Shown in pieces: positions 1 through 8,679 of a stretch of DNA of 64,000 bases. This stretch comes from Actinokineospora diospyrosa (GTDB taxonomy: Bacteria; Actinomycetota; Actinomycetes; Mycobacteriales; Pseudonocardiaceae). Location of the stretch: positions 372,001 to 436,000 of the forward strand of contig NZ_JAMTCO010000001.1 of assembly GCF_024171925.1 (NCBI RefSeq), written 5' to 3'. Position numbers and translations under genes: made by a program. Below the pieces are notes generated by a model that saw only the letters and a list, made by a program, of their open reading frames with translations, made no database searches and had not been told where the DNA came from. How positions within the stretch are numbered: position 1 is the stretch's first letter; each line of letters starts with the position of its first letter.

Positions 1-815
1 GGGCGGTCGAGGCCCTCGGTGACCACCCGCCCGGGCAGGTACTGGCCGACCCCGTGGCCCAGGGCGCCGTCGATGTTCACGCCCGCCTTGACTCTGCGGT
101 CGACGACCATGGTCTCGCCTGTGGTGTAGCCGCCGTAGGAGTGGCCCGCCATGCCGATCCGGCTGGTGTCGGCGAACGACAGGTCCGCGAGGCGGTCGAG
201 GACGAACCGGGTGTCGGCGACGCGGGTGTCGATCGCCTTCTTCTTGTCCGCGCCGTTGCCCACGTCGGCCCGCCCGTACTCGACCCGGCCGTCCGGGAAC
301 TGCACCGCGGCGGACTCGAACGTGTGCGACATGGACACCACGACGTACCCCCGGCTGGCCAGGTCGTCGACCTTGTCGGCGTAGAACTCGCGCGGGCCCG
401 CGAAGCCCGGCGAGAACAGCACCACCGGCCAGCGGCCGCGCGCGGGTGCCGCGTCCAGCACGGCCCGGCGGCGCACCGAGGTCCAGTCGACGGTCCCCGC
501 GGGCAACCCCAGGAACTCCGGGCTCGCGGCGAGCTGGGTGAACGCGGCGGCCACCCCGCTGGGCAGCCAAGGCGCCCGCGGACCACCCGCCCGCGCCGCC
601 GGGTAGCTCACGGTGAGCATCAGCTCGCGGCGCCGCTGCGGCACCCACGGGTCGGCCCGGCCCGGGTCGACCGCGTGCACCTCCCGGGTCCCCACCGGGT
701 ACCGGCCGCTGAGGCCCGGCGTGCTCACCCCCTGGCTCGCCGTCGCGGGCACGGCCATGAGCACCGTCGCGGTCATCGCGGTGACGAGCACCGCGCCGAG
801 CGTTCGCCGGTTCAT
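1..815 (-). CDS. Secreted alpha/beta hydrolase, partial at left edge
   Basis: The reading frame starts at ATG 815 on the minus strand and runs off the window at base 1, so the C-terminus is missing. The N-terminus is a signal peptide: two Arg at residues 3-4, a hydrophobic stretch, and an AVPATA-like cleavage region near residue 27. The nucleophile elbow GHSYGG (residues 224-229, Ser226) and a preceding strand FSPGFAG with an oxyanion-type loop place it in the alpha/beta hydrolase fold, closest to platelet-activating-factor acetylhydrolase/dienelactone-hydrolase-like secreted esterases. The catalytic Asp and His would lie in the missing part. Substrate unknown. A DnaA-box-like word TGTGGACAA sits at 816-824, directly upstream of the start. 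Confidence 0.8.
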   Translation of the reverse strand, partial: MNRRTLGAVLVTAMTATVLMAVPATASQGVSTPGLSGRYPVGTREVHAVDPGRADPWVPQRRRELMLTVSYPAARAGGPRAPWLPSGVAAAFTQLAASPEFLGLPAGTVDWTSVRRRAVLDAAPARGRWPVVLFSPGFAGPREFYADKVDDLASRGYVVVSMSHTFESAAVQFPDGRVEYGRADVGNGADKKKAIDTRVADTRFVLDRLADLSFADTSRIGMAGHSYGGYTTGETMVVDRRVKAGVNIDGALGHGVGQYLPGRVVTEGLDR

Positions 816-1010
816 TGTGGACAAACTCCCCCCTGTTGTGGACCTGACCATCGTCTCGGCGGGTCCCCGCGGCGGGCGTCCTCCCGATGTCTGACGACGG
901 CCTCCTCCGTCCGGGGGAGGGCCGGTCATCCGGGATCGAGTTGTCTCAACTTCAACAATGCAGCAGGCTCACCCTGACCGGTGTGCTCGCCGCAGACGGA
1001 GGACGACGCG

Positions 1011-2471
1011 ATGGCACTGCTCGAGGACGGCGCGTGGCGGGGAAAGGTCTGGACCGGGGCCTGGACCGAGGGCGGTGGCGGGACGTACACCGCCGTGGAG
1101 CCCGCCACCGGGGAGCCGCTCGGTGAGGTCGGCAAGGCCACCCCGGCCGACGTGCACGCCGCAGCCGAGCGGGCGGTCACCGCACAGCAGGCGTGGGCGG
1201 CGGCACCGCACGAGCTGCGGGCCGCGGTGCTGCGCGGCGCGGGTGACCTGCTGACCCTGCACGCCGAGGAGATCAAGGACTGGCTGGCCCGCGAGTCCGG
1301 CGCGATCCGCCCGTTCGGCGAGTTCCAGGTCCACACCAGCGCCCAGGAGTGCTACGAGGCCGCCGCGCTGCCCTCGCACCCCTACGGCGAACTGCTGCGC
1401 ACCGGGGCGCCCCGGTTGTCCTTCGCGCGCAGGCTCCCGGTGGGCGTGGTCGGCGTGATCGCGCCGTTCAACGTCCCCACCATCCTGGCCATCCGCGCGG
1501 TCGCCCCGGCGCTGGCCCTGGGCAACGCGGTCATCCTCAAGCCCGACCCGCGCACCGCGATCTCCGGTGGCGCCATCTTCGCCCGGATCTTCGCCGAGGC
1601 CGGGCTGCCCGACGGTCTGCTCCAGGTGCTGCCCGGCGGGGCGGACGTCGGTGAGGCGCTGGTGACCGAGCCCGCCGTGCGGGTCATCGCGTTCACCGGG
1701 TCGACCAGGGCTGGGCGCGCGGTCGGCGCGCTGGCCGGTCAGCACCTGAAGCGGGCGCACCTGGAACTGGGCGGCAACTCGGCGCTGATCGTGTTGCCGG
1801 ATGTCGACGTCACCGCGGCCGCGTCGGTCGGCGCGTGGGGCACGTTCACCCACTCCGGGCAGATCTGCATGGCGACCAGCAGGCACCTGGTGCACGAGTC
1901 GATCGCCGAGGAGTACACGGCTGTTCTGGCGGAGAAGGTGTCCGCGCTGCCGGTCGGCGACCCGTACCGCGAGCAGGTTGCGCTGGGCCCGCTGATCGAC
2001 CAGGGGCAGCGCGATCGCGTGCACGGCCTGGTCACCGCCAGCGCCGAGGGCGGCGCGACCGTGCGCACCGGCGGCACGTACGACGGCCTGTTCTACCGGC
2101 CGACGGTGCTCGGTGACGTGCCGGTCGACGTGCCCGCCTACCAGGAGGAGATCTTCGGACCGGTCGCGCCGGTGACGCCGTTCGCCTCGATCGACGAGGT
2201 CGCCGCGCTGGCCGCCGGGTCCGAGTACGGGCTGTCGCTGGGCATCCTCACCCGGGACCTGCAGGCCGGGCTCGACCTCGCCGAGCGCGTCCCGTCCGGC
2301 CTGGTCCACATCAACGACCAGACCGTCAACGACGAGGCAACCGCCCCCTTCGGCGGCGTCGGCTCCTCCGGCACCGGCTCCCGCCACGGCGGCGCCCAGG
2401 CCAACATCGAGGCGTTCACCGAGACCCAGTGGGTCACCCTGCGCGGGGACCTGCCCCGGTACCCCTTCTGA
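1011..2471 (+). CDS. Aldehyde dehydrogenase, benzaldehyde dehydrogenase-like
   Basis: This is a 486-residue NAD(P)-dependent aldehyde dehydrogenase of full family length. ATG 1011 is chosen because GGAGGA lies 6 bases upstream; an in-frame ATG at 981 has no ribosome site. Catalytic features are APFN (Asn154), KP (Lys177), the FTGS NAD loop (228-231), LELGG (Glu252) and SGQIC with nucleophile Cys286. The SGQICMATSR context and the short N-terminus resemble benzaldehyde/vanillin dehydrogenases (XylC/Vdh type), so oxidation of an aromatic aldehyde to the acid is the likeliest reaction (inference). It is monocistronic: a 15-bp perfect hairpin follows the stop codon and the upstream gene is divergent. 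Confidence 0.85.
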   Translation: MALLEDGAWRGKVWTGAWTEGGGGTYTAVEPATGEPLGEVGKATPADVHAAAERAVTAQQAWAAAPHELRAAVLRGAGDLLTLHAEEIKDWLARESGAIRPFGEFQVHTSAQECYEAAALPSHPYGELLRTGAPRLSFARRLPVGVVGVIAPFNVPTILAIRAVAPALALGNAVILKPDPRTAISGGAIFARIFAEAGLPDGLLQVLPGGADVGEALVTEPAVRVIAFTGSTRAGRAVGALAGQHLKRAHLELGGNSALIVLPDVDVTAAASVGAWGTFTHSGQICMATSRHLVHESIAEEYTAVLAEKVSALPVGDPYREQVALGPLIDQGQRDRVHGLVTASAEGGATVRTGGTYDGLFYRPTVLGDVPVDVPAYQEEIFGPVAPVTPFASIDEVAALAAGSEYGLSLGILTRDLQAGLDLAERVPSGLVHINDQTVNDEATAPFGGVGSSGTGSRHGGAQANIEAFTETQWVTLRGDLPRYPF

Positions 2472-2474
2472 CTT

Positions 2475-2510
2475 CCGGGTGGGCGCCGAAGCCGCTCGGC
2501 GCCCACCCGG
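2475..2510 (+). terminator. Hairpin terminator after the aldehyde dehydrogenase
   Basis: Perfect 15-bp stem (2475-2489 with 2496-2510) and a 6-base loop, beginning 4 bases after the stop codon. It has no U tract, as is usual for actinomycete intrinsic terminators. Confidence 0.8.
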
Positions 2511-2614
2511 TCCCCTTGCCCTCGCACACCCCCCACCCTCACCCCCCCGCTCTCACCCACACACACACAGCCCCAACCCCGCCAACCTGCCCCTGCCCCC
2601 TCCCACCTGTTCCT

Positions 2615-2920
2615 GCTCGATGGGGCAGCTGTGCACACCCCCACCTCCCCACCAACCCCGCCTCCTGTTCCTGCTCGATGGGGCGGACTTGTTTTGCGTG
2701 GGGGGGGGCACCCGTAGCGTTTCCTCGCGGCAGGGCCAGTCTTTTCGGCCCCTGCTGTGCGGACCTGCCACGGGTGTTGTAGGGGCCCCACGCAAAACAA
2801 GTTCGCCCCATCGAGCCCACCGCACTAGCAACCACCGCGGACCCTGTCGATGCCGCGCGCCATCGAGCCCACTGCGTTCCGAACCACCGCAGACCCCGTC
2901 GACACTGCGCCCCATCGAGC
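2615..2920. repeat. Palindrome B1 with outward-duplicated ends
   Basis: The B palindrome at 2673-2816 is flanked by extra copies of its own terminal word. GCTCGATGGGG recurs 58 bases to the left (2615). CCATCGAGC recurs to the right with an exact 52-base period (2809, 2861, 2913), forming about two imperfect 52-bp tandem units. No other B copy in the window shows this. The rest of the 2511-3072 gap is C/A-rich low-complexity sequence without a supported gene. Confidence 0.7.
2673..2816 (-). repeat. Module B copy 1 (near-palindromic element)
   Basis: 144-bp element bounded by GCTCGATGGGGCGGACTTG and its near inverted repeat, with arms of about 45 bp. The inner sequence matches the reverse complement of copy 3, so this copy is in the opposite orientation. 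Arm bases co-vary between copies (ACTTG/CAAGT here, CCTG/CAGG in copies 2 and 4). Confidence 0.8.
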
Positions 2921-3072
2921 CACCCGCTCCCCGCACACCAGTTCCCCGGTTGTGGAGGAATGGTGAGGGTGTGCGGAGTCTGTGTGCGCACCCGGTTCTC
3001 CCGATGATCTCCGGCTTAAGCTCCGAACGCCCACTGGGGGCCACGCGGGAGTTGCTGGGGGTCAGGCGAACC

Positions 3073-4935
3073 ATGGCCGATGTCAAGGTGCTGGAAGCAC
3101 AACGCTGGGTCAACGCGACGTACGGCGCTGTGCCCGGGTACGTGCGCTGCCCGGAGGACGGGAAGACGGCGTGGAGCACCATGTTCTCGCTCACCCGTGC
3201 GCTGCAACGGGAACTGGGCATCGCGACGCTGTCGGACAGCTTCGGTCCGACGACGTTGTCCCTGCTCACCCAACGCGGCAACGTCGGGCCGGGGTACGCC
3301 AACGCCAACATCGTCCGCATCGTGCAGCACGCCTTGTTCTGCAAGGGTTACTGGGGCGGCACGACCAACGGCGTCTACAGCCAGGCGACGCTCACCGCGG
3401 TCACCCAGCTCAAGTCGGACATGGGCGTCGGCGGTGACGGGACCCTGCCGCCGAAGGTGTTCAAGGCGCTGCTGACCATGGACGCCTACGTGCTGCTCTC
3501 CGGCGGCGACGAGCAGGTGCGGCTGATCCAGCAGTGGCTCAACAACCGGTACCTGGCCAAGTCCACCTTCTTCGCGACCCCTTGCGACGGGCACTTCTCG
3601 CGGGACGTGCAGAAGGCGCTGATGAAGGCGCTGCAGTACGAGTTCGGCATCCCCGAAGACCAGGTGACCGGCAACTTCGGCCCGGCGACGCAGAGCGGGT
3701 TGCGCGCGCACCCGGTGTCGCTGGGGCAATCCGGGGTGTTCGTGCAGTTGTTCAGCGCGGCTTGCGTGTTCAACGGCCCGGTGCCCGACGACACCATCCC
3801 GGGCAACAACACGATCCCGATCCGCACCGCCTTCAAGTCCATATTCGACCCCGCGCTCAAGCAGTTCGTCGAGTTCTTCCAACGGTTCTCCGCGCTCCCG
3901 GCCTCCGGCTACGGCGACTACCAGACCTGGTCGCAACTGCTGGTCTCCAGCGGTGACCCGGACCGGCCCGCGACCGCGTGCGACACCCGGTTCCACATCA
4001 GCATCACCCGGGCGCAGGCGCTGCGCGCGGCCGGGTACACCGTCGTCGGGCGCTACCTCGACGAGGACGCCACCAGCACCCTGGACAAGGAACTGCAGCC
4101 CGGCGAACTGGAGGCGATCTTCGCCGGTGGGCTGCGGGTGTTCCCCATCTCGCAGTACAACGCCCGCGAACTGCCCGACTTCACCTACGAGCAGGGCTAC
4201 CAGCACGCGTTGCGCGCCCACGCGCGGGCCGTCGGCTACGGGTTCAACCGGGGCGCGGTGATCTACTTCGCGGTGGACTACGACGCGACCGACGAGCAGA
4301 TCGACAGCAACATCCTGCCCTACTTCCGCGGTGTGCAGGCGGGTTTGGCCAACCAGGGCAAGCGCTACCTCGCGGGCGTGTACGGGTCGCGCAACGTGTG
4401 CTCGCGGGTGACCGACGAGGCCTACGCCCGGTTCTCCTTCGTGTCCGGGATGTCCTGGGGCTTCTCCGGGAACCTGGGCTTCCCGCTGCCCGCGAACTGG
4501 TCGTTCAACCAGATCAAGGAGTTCTCGTTCGTCTCCGGGACCGACCGGTTCGACCTGGACCGCGTGGTGCACCGGGTCGGCGGTGATCCCGGTGTCGGGC
4601 CGGAGGGTGTTGGCGGACAACAGTCCCCTGTGGACACCTACCTCCGGTACGTCGACGACCTGTACGCGACCGCGGTTCGCTACGGCAAGGGCGATCCGAA
4701 CCTGCTCACCGCTGAGTACCTGCGTTACCCGAACTACGTCGACCTCTACTCCGGCTGGCAGAACCTCATCGGCGACGTCAACCGCGACTGGATCGCCTAT
4801 GCCGATCGCGCCGGTCTGAGCAAGGTGACCCGCTACCTCGACCCCTGCTACGGCGTGGAGATCGGCGTCGACCACTTCGGCGCGACCGCGAACGCCGTGC
4901 TGCTGCGCGGAACCGGCTCGCGAAGATCAACGTGA
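3073..4935 (+). CDS. Rv2525c-like glycoside hydrolase (DUF1906) with peptidoglycan-binding-like repeats
   Basis: 620 residues from ATG 3073 (MADVKVLEAQ); upstream in-frame codons lie in low-complexity sequence and are rejected. The first ~300 residues hold two or three peptidoglycan-binding-like repeats, seen as recurring patterns of the type 'VRLIQQWLNNRY..FG..TQSGL'. From about residue 310 a DUF1906 (Rv2525c-like glycoside-hydrolase-like, TIM-barrel) domain follows, with RYLDED, VFPISQYN, AVIYFAVDYDAT and YLAGVYGS. This suggests a cell-wall hydrolase or binding protein. No signal peptide is evident; Tat- or ESX-type export is possible. It is the first of four genes linked by GTGA/TGATG/ATGA overlaps. 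No transmembrane segment is seen. Confidence 0.8.
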   Translation: MADVKVLEAQRWVNATYGAVPGYVRCPEDGKTAWSTMFSLTRALQRELGIATLSDSFGPTTLSLLTQRGNVGPGYANANIVRIVQHALFCKGYWGGTTNGVYSQATLTAVTQLKSDMGVGGDGTLPPKVFKALLTMDAYVLLSGGDEQVRLIQQWLNNRYLAKSTFFATPCDGHFSRDVQKALMKALQYEFGIPEDQVTGNFGPATQSGLRAHPVSLGQSGVFVQLFSAACVFNGPVPDDTIPGNNTIPIRTAFKSIFDPALKQFVEFFQRFSALPASGYGDYQTWSQLLVSSGDPDRPATACDTRFHISITRAQALRAAGYTVVGRYLDEDATSTLDKELQPGELEAIFAGGLRVFPISQYNARELPDFTYEQGYQHALRAHARAVGYGFNRGAVIYFAVDYDATDEQIDSNILPYFRGVQAGLANQGKRYLAGVYGSRNVCSRVTDEAYARFSFVSGMSWGFSGNLGFPLPANWSFNQIKEFSFVSGTDRFDLDRVVHRVGGDPGVGPEGVGGQQSPVDTYLRYVDDLYATAVRYGKGDPNLLTAEYLRYPNYVDLYSGWQNLIGDVNRDWIAYADRAGLSKVTRYLDPCYGVEIGVDHFGATANAVLLRGTGSRRST

Positions 4936-5321
4936 GCTCCTCGTTCCCGTTCGCCGACCTGGTCGAGGACGTCGACGGCTACCTGGTCGCCGCGGCGGTG
5001 CTGGCGGGCACACCGATCAACGTCGCCGTGCGCGACCAGCTGACCAGCGGCCACTTGTCGCGCTTCCGCCGGTTCGTCGACCTGCGCCACGGTGGCCGCG
5101 CCGACCACGTGGTGTCGACCGCGCGCAACCTGCTGGGCAGCGCGGGCGACACCGAACTCGCTGCCCTGCGCACGGCGGCGATCAAGCGGACCGGCGGGTG
5201 GGACACGCTGCTGCCCGGCCACATGCCCGACAGCAAGCTCGACCCGTTCCTGCAGGGCTACGCCGACACGCTACTCGGCCTGGTCGGCCAGGAGAACGCC
5301 CGCAGGCTGCGGCTGGGCTGA
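4932..5321 (+). CDS. Small conserved-looking hypothetical protein of the cell-wall operon
   Basis: 129 residues from GTG 4932, overlapping the stop of the DUF1906 gene (GTGA). Mostly helical and soluble, with no signal peptide or membrane segment. No family recognised. It has the look of a small partner protein of the upstream glycoside-hydrolase-like gene, since the two are translationally coupled. Its C-terminal half (GHMPDSKLDPFLQGYADTLL) is charged and amphipathic. Function unknown. Confidence 0.7.
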   Translation: MSSSFPFADLVEDVDGYLVAAAVLAGTPINVAVRDQLTSGHLSRFRRFVDLRHGGRADHVVSTARNLLGSAGDTELAALRTAAIKRTGGWDTLLPGHMPDSKLDPFLQGYADTLLGLVGQENARRLRLG

Positions 5322-5722
5322 TGGTCGGGGCAGTCGTCACCGCGGTACCGCTGGTGGCCATCGCGGGCGCGGTGGTCCTGTTGGCGCACCGCGCAAGCAG
5401 GCGACTGCCCCGGTCCGTCCGCCCCTGGGTCGTCGCTGGTGTCCTCATCGGAGTGTTGACCGTCGCGACGTATGGGTGGGGCGCCGCTCATCTGTACACA
5501 CCGGACATCAGTGAGACCTGCGCGCTGGTGCACGGGATCGCCTGGGACGCCCGCGTCGGCGGAACGACTTTACTACCACTGAGCAGACAATGTGCCGCAG
5601 GCGTCGACCTGGTGCCCGGCTACGTCAACCCGGCACTGGCCGGACTCGCACTGGCGGTGACCGCCTGCCTGGGGATGGCGGCCCGCGCGTGGACAAGAAC
5701 TCTGGGAGGAGTCCGAACATGA
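5321..5722 (+). CDS. Small membrane protein of the cell-wall operon
   Basis: 133 residues from ATG 5321, overlapping the previous stop by one base (TGATG). Three hydrophobic segments are visible (about residues 3-22, 37-55 and 103-122). The loop between segments two and three contains two Cys (ETCALVHG and SRQCAAGV) and would be extracellular if the N-terminus is outside or short; these could form a disulfide. No enzyme motif. Coupling to a Tat-exported peptidase-like gene suggests an accessory envelope role (inference). Confidence 0.7.
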   Translation: MVGAVVTAVPLVAIAGAVVLLAHRASRRLPRSVRPWVVAGVLIGVLTVATYGWGAAHLYTPDISETCALVHGIAWDARVGGTTLLPLSRQCAAGVDLVPGYVNPALAGLALAVTACLGMAARAWTRTLGGVRT

Positions 5723-6342
5723 CAACACTGGGACGACGGGGTTTCCTCGCGGGCGTGGGCGGTGTCGCGCTCACCCTCTCCGTCGGCGCGACCGAGGCCA
5801 CCGCCGCGCCAACCGAGTGGCGAGGCCGCGACTCGGCGAACGGCTGGCCCATCCGCACCCGCGGCATGACCGAAGTCCGCGTCGAGGGCTCCACCGCCAC
5901 CATGACCGTGTTGGCAGGCCCTGCCGCCATCCTCTTGGCGCATGTGGCCCGCCGCTTCCACTACGAGATCGCCCCTCTCGGCCCCGGTGACATCCTCGGC
6001 CACACAACAGACCGCCGAGTCGGCGCGCTCCAGTCCAACCACCTCTCCGGCACCGCCATCGCCATCCTCCCCGCCGCTTACCCTCTTTCTGTTGCCGGCG
6101 GCCTCTACCCGCATGAGATCGCCACAATCCGAGACATCCTCGCCGATTGCAGCCCGGCTGTTCGTTGGGGTGGTGACGATCCCAGTGCTCCTCAAGAGGG
6201 CCACTTCGCACTGGACGCCACTCCTGCGGCTGCCGCTCAGGCGGTTCGGGCTCTGGTGGCCGCCGGAACAATCCCCGATCCGTTCACCCCGCTCCGGCGG
6301 GCCCGCGCGCTGGACCTGGCCCGCCGTCAACGCCGCCGGTAG
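5719..6342 (+). CDS. Tat-exported M15-like peptidase homologue, metal site incomplete
   Basis: 207 residues from ATG 5719 with GGGAGGA upstream and an ATGA overlap with the membrane protein gene. The N-terminus carries a twin-Arg motif (GRRGFLAG) and an alanine-rich cleavage region near residue 30. SNHLSGTA (106-113) and GHFALD (161-166) match the two metal-site blocks of M15/VanY-CwlK peptidoglycan peptidases (SxHxxGxAxD and the distal His). The position of the Asp ligand is Ala115, so zinc binding may be weakened or lost. Likely a cell-wall peptidase or a binding-only relative, acting with the upstream glycoside-hydrolase-like protein. Confidence 0.7.
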   Translation: MTTLGRRGFLAGVGGVALTLSVGATEATAAPTEWRGRDSANGWPIRTRGMTEVRVEGSTATMTVLAGPAAILLAHVARRFHYEIAPLGPGDILGHTTDRRVGALQSNHLSGTAIAILPAAYPLSVAGGLYPHEIATIRDILADCSPAVRWGGDDPSAPQEGHFALDATPAAAAQAVRALVAAGTIPDPFTPLRRARALDLARRQRRR

Positions 6343-6360
6343 CACCTGGTCGGCTTCGGG

Positions 6361-6458
6361 GGTCGGCCTCGTCGCCTGGCGGCGAGCTCGGCGACCCGGG
6401 ATCGGACGCCTCGTTGCCTGGCGGCGACCTCGGCGCCCGATCCGCGACAATGCGAAAA
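6361..6458 (+). repeat. Module A copy 2
   Basis: ~98 bp directly abutting palindrome B2. It contains two copies of a CCTCGTCGCCTGGCGGCGA-like inverted-repeat word spaced by GATCGGACGCC. Related copies occur at 9961-10058, 54359-54456 and, reversed, 39311-39402, always touching the same end of B. Confidence 0.75.
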
Positions 6459-6606
6459 GCTCGATGCGGTGGACCTGTTTTGCGCGGGGCCCCTACAACA
6501 CCCGTGCTGGGCCTAAAAGCTGGGGGCCAAAGAGCCGGCCCAGCCAGCCGCCGAGCGAGGCTACGGGTGTTGTCCCCCCACGCAAAACAGGTCCACCCCA
6601 TCGAGC
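6459..6606 (+). repeat. Module B copy 2 (near-palindromic element)
   Basis: 148 bp, arms of about 45 bp. The arm variant is GGTGGACCTG/CAGGTCCACC. The inner sequence is of the same class as copy 5 (GCTGGGCCTAAAAGCTGGGG) and differs from copies 1, 3 and 4. Confidence 0.8.
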
Positions 6607-6731
6607 ATTTGGCACCAGCGAGTCCGACTGTCCAGGGGCTGGGAAGGTGGGCTGGGGCGGACCTGACGGCAGCTGGGTTGGCACCGCCAGGTCCGAGTGT
6701 CCGGGGGCTGGCCGGGTTGGGTTGGCGTGTG
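6607..6731 (+). repeat. Module C, degenerate tandem units
   Basis: About two units of 60-70 bp carrying GGTGGGCTGGGGCGGACCTGA and GGTCCGAGTGTCC, as seen downstream of B copies 3 and 5. Further C-like sequence fills 6841-7019 and 7130-7168. No gene is supported in 6343-7168. Confidence 0.6.
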
Positions 6732-6840
6732 GTTGTCCACAACGTGTTCTGTTGTCCACAGGCATTGGTCGCTGGCCCGGTTCTGTCGGGCTCGCTCGGT
6801 AGGCTGTATATCGGGGGCTCTTGCAGCGGATGATCTTGCG
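6732..6840 (+). repeat. Module D copy 2a with paired DnaA-box words
   Basis: TTGTCCACA at 6733-6741 and 6752-6760, same orientation, 19 bp start to start. These are followed by a conserved GGTTCTGTCGGG and TAGGCTGTATATCGGGGG stretch and an end at GATCTTGCG. TTGTCCACA is the DnaA-box consensus of high-GC actinobacteria. Confidence 0.75.
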
Positions 6841-7019
6841 TGGGCGGGCAGGTCTCAGCGGCTTCCGGGTGTCCAGGGGTCGGCTAGGTGGTTGGGGCGG
6901 GTCGGGTTGGCGCCGCTGGGTTCTGGTGTCCAGGGGCTGATTCGGTGCCCAAGGGCTGACCTGACGGGAGCTGGGTTGGCACCGGCGGGTCCGAGTGTCC
7001 AGGCGCTGGGCAGGTGGGC

Positions 7020-7129
7020 GGTTGTCCACAACGTGTTCTGTTGTCCACAGGTCGCAATCGCTGGCGCGGTTCTGTCGGGGTTTCTCGTTAGGCTGTGTAT
7101 CGGGGGCTCTTGCGGCAGATGATCTTGCG
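7020..7129 (+). repeat. Module D copy 2b with paired DnaA-box words
   Basis: TTGTCCACA at 7022-7030 and 7041-7049, again 19 bp apart, with the same downstream stretch (TAGGCTGTGTATCGGGGG) ending at GATCTTGCG. Separated from copy 2a by C-type sequence. Confidence 0.75.
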
Positions 7130-7168
7130 AGGCGGGCGGGACCCAGCGGCGTCCGGGTGTCCAGGGGC

Positions 7169-8344
7169 CTAAGTGCGGTAGGGCAAGGGGTCGGTGAGGC
7201 TGAGCAAGCGCAGGAGGTCTGGGGCGTAGTAGGCCTTGGCGTAGGGCTTTTCGTCCAGGCGGTGTAGGACTCCGGCGTCCACTAGGCGGGCGCAGAGGTC
7301 GCCCGCGTTCTTCGTCGTGATGCCGTGCAGTTCGGCGATCTGGCGGTGGTTGGTGACGGGGGTGGCGATGAGGCTGGTGAGGACCTTGCGGATGTTGCCG
7401 GTGCGTCGACCGGGGAGGCGGTGGTGCAGGGCTTCGTGCGCGGCCTCCAGCTTGGTGATCAGCAACAGCTCTTCCCTTGACACGGTGCGGATGCCGTTCG
7501 CGAAGAACGCAATCCACTGCTCGTAGTCGCCCTCGTCGGCGAGTAGGCGCACGCGTGCTCGGTACTCGCCGAGGTTGCGATCGATCCAGGTGGACAGCGG
7601 CAACACCTGGCCGCGCAGGACACCGGAGCGGGCCAGCTCCAGGCCGACGTAGAGCCGGGCGATGTGGCCGTTGCCGTGCCGGAACGGGCGGACGACCTCG
7701 TGGAAGAAGTGGCCGAGGGCGACCTTGGCCAGCACCGGGACCTCGGTCTCGCCGACCGACCACGCGGCGAACTGCTCGAACGCCGCCCGGCTCGCCGCCC
7801 CCGGCGGGCTCGCGAGCAGGAACGGGTCGCTGCCGCCGAGCCAGGAGTGGTGGGTGCGCCAGACCTCGGTCTCGCTGCCGCCGAACGCGGTCGCCACGGC
7901 CGACATCAGGGCGACGTGGTCGGTCACCCCCGCGCGCACGGCCGCGAACCCGGTGTCACCCGCGCGCAGGTAGCTGGTGATGGCAGGCTCGACCGCGGTC
8001 TCCGGCCGCACGCCGGGCAGTTGCGACACCAGCACCTCCAGCAGCGCCGTGCTGATCCCGTCCAGCCGGGCCGACCGCTGCACCTCGCGGACCTGCGTCG
8101 CGCGCACCAGTGCCGACGGGTCGAGCAGGCGCACGGTGGCCTCGTCCAAGCGCCCCAACGCTTCCTGCGCGTCGGCGAGTCCGCGGTGGGTGCGCGAGGA
8201 CAGCAGCACGTCCGAGGGCAGCGGCTTGGGCAGGAACGCCCCCTCGGCCACCAGCCGCCGCGGCACGGTGTCCCGCCCGTCGCGCACCGGGATCCACATA
8301 CCCGCGGGGGAAGACCGCACCGGGGAAGACCGCGTCGTCTCCAT
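7169..8344 (-). CDS. Fic-family protein with divergent catalytic motif and C-terminal winged helix
   Basis: 391 residues from ATG 8344; longer starts up to 8581 would add sequence without Fic features. Layout: an inhibitory-helix-like SARLDG (91-96; class II Fic proteins usually have S/T-x-x-x-E-G), the Fic core 120-260, and a C-terminal winged helix (about 300-380; TNHRQIAELHGITTKNAGDL) for DNA binding or partner recognition. The family motif HPFxxGNGRxxR reads R-P-F-R-H-G-N-G-H-I-A-R (219-230). The catalytic His is Arg219 and the phosphate-binding Arg is His227, so normal AMPylation is doubtful. Single gene next to repeat arrays. Confidence 0.8.
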   Translation of the reverse strand: METTRSSPVRSSPAGMWIPVRDGRDTVPRRLVAEGAFLPKPLPSDVLLSSRTHRGLADAQEALGRLDEATVRLLDPSALVRATQVREVQRSARLDGISTALLEVLVSQLPGVRPETAVEPAITSYLRAGDTGFAAVRAGVTDHVALMSAVATAFGGSETEVWRTHHSWLGGSDPFLLASPPGAASRAAFEQFAAWSVGETEVPVLAKVALGHFFHEVVRPFRHGNGHIARLYVGLELARSGVLRGQVLPLSTWIDRNLGEYRARVRLLADEGDYEQWIAFFANGIRTVSREELLLITKLEAAHEALHHRLPGRRTGNIRKVLTSLIATPVTNHRQIAELHGITTKNAGDLCARLVDAGVLHRLDEKPYAKAYYAPDLLRLLSLTDPLPYRT

Positions 8345-8679
8345 GGCCGGGAAGCCTCCAAGACGCGGACTGATATCCACAAACGGTGCGATCTCGGCTT
8401 CCTTGATCGACACCTGGCCCCGGCGGCGGGGATTGGTCCACTCGTCGACCGGTCGATTCGCCAGATCAACACGGCTGCGGGCAGGCGGCGCGCGCGTCCT
8501 GGCCCCGTGGTGGTCCACTCCCGTTGGGCGTTTTCCGGACAAAGGCGCGCGCGTCGCCGCCACCGCGTCCGGTGCAACCACCGAAGTTCACCCGAACGAC
8601 GCAATTGTCCCCGGGCTGCTGGGCGAGCGCGCGGAAACGGCGCACCCCGTTCGGCTTATCGCAGCACCGGACGCCCCGC
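8345..8679. other. Intergenic, nothing recognised
   Basis: 335 bp between two minus-strand genes. I see no convincing ORF, hairpin or repeat here, only the presumed promoter of the Fic gene. Confidence 0.5.

Noticed and set aside
3016-4875. 619-codon minus-strand open frame
   Set aside because: Antisense to the DUF1906 gene, which has recognisable domains and operon overlaps.
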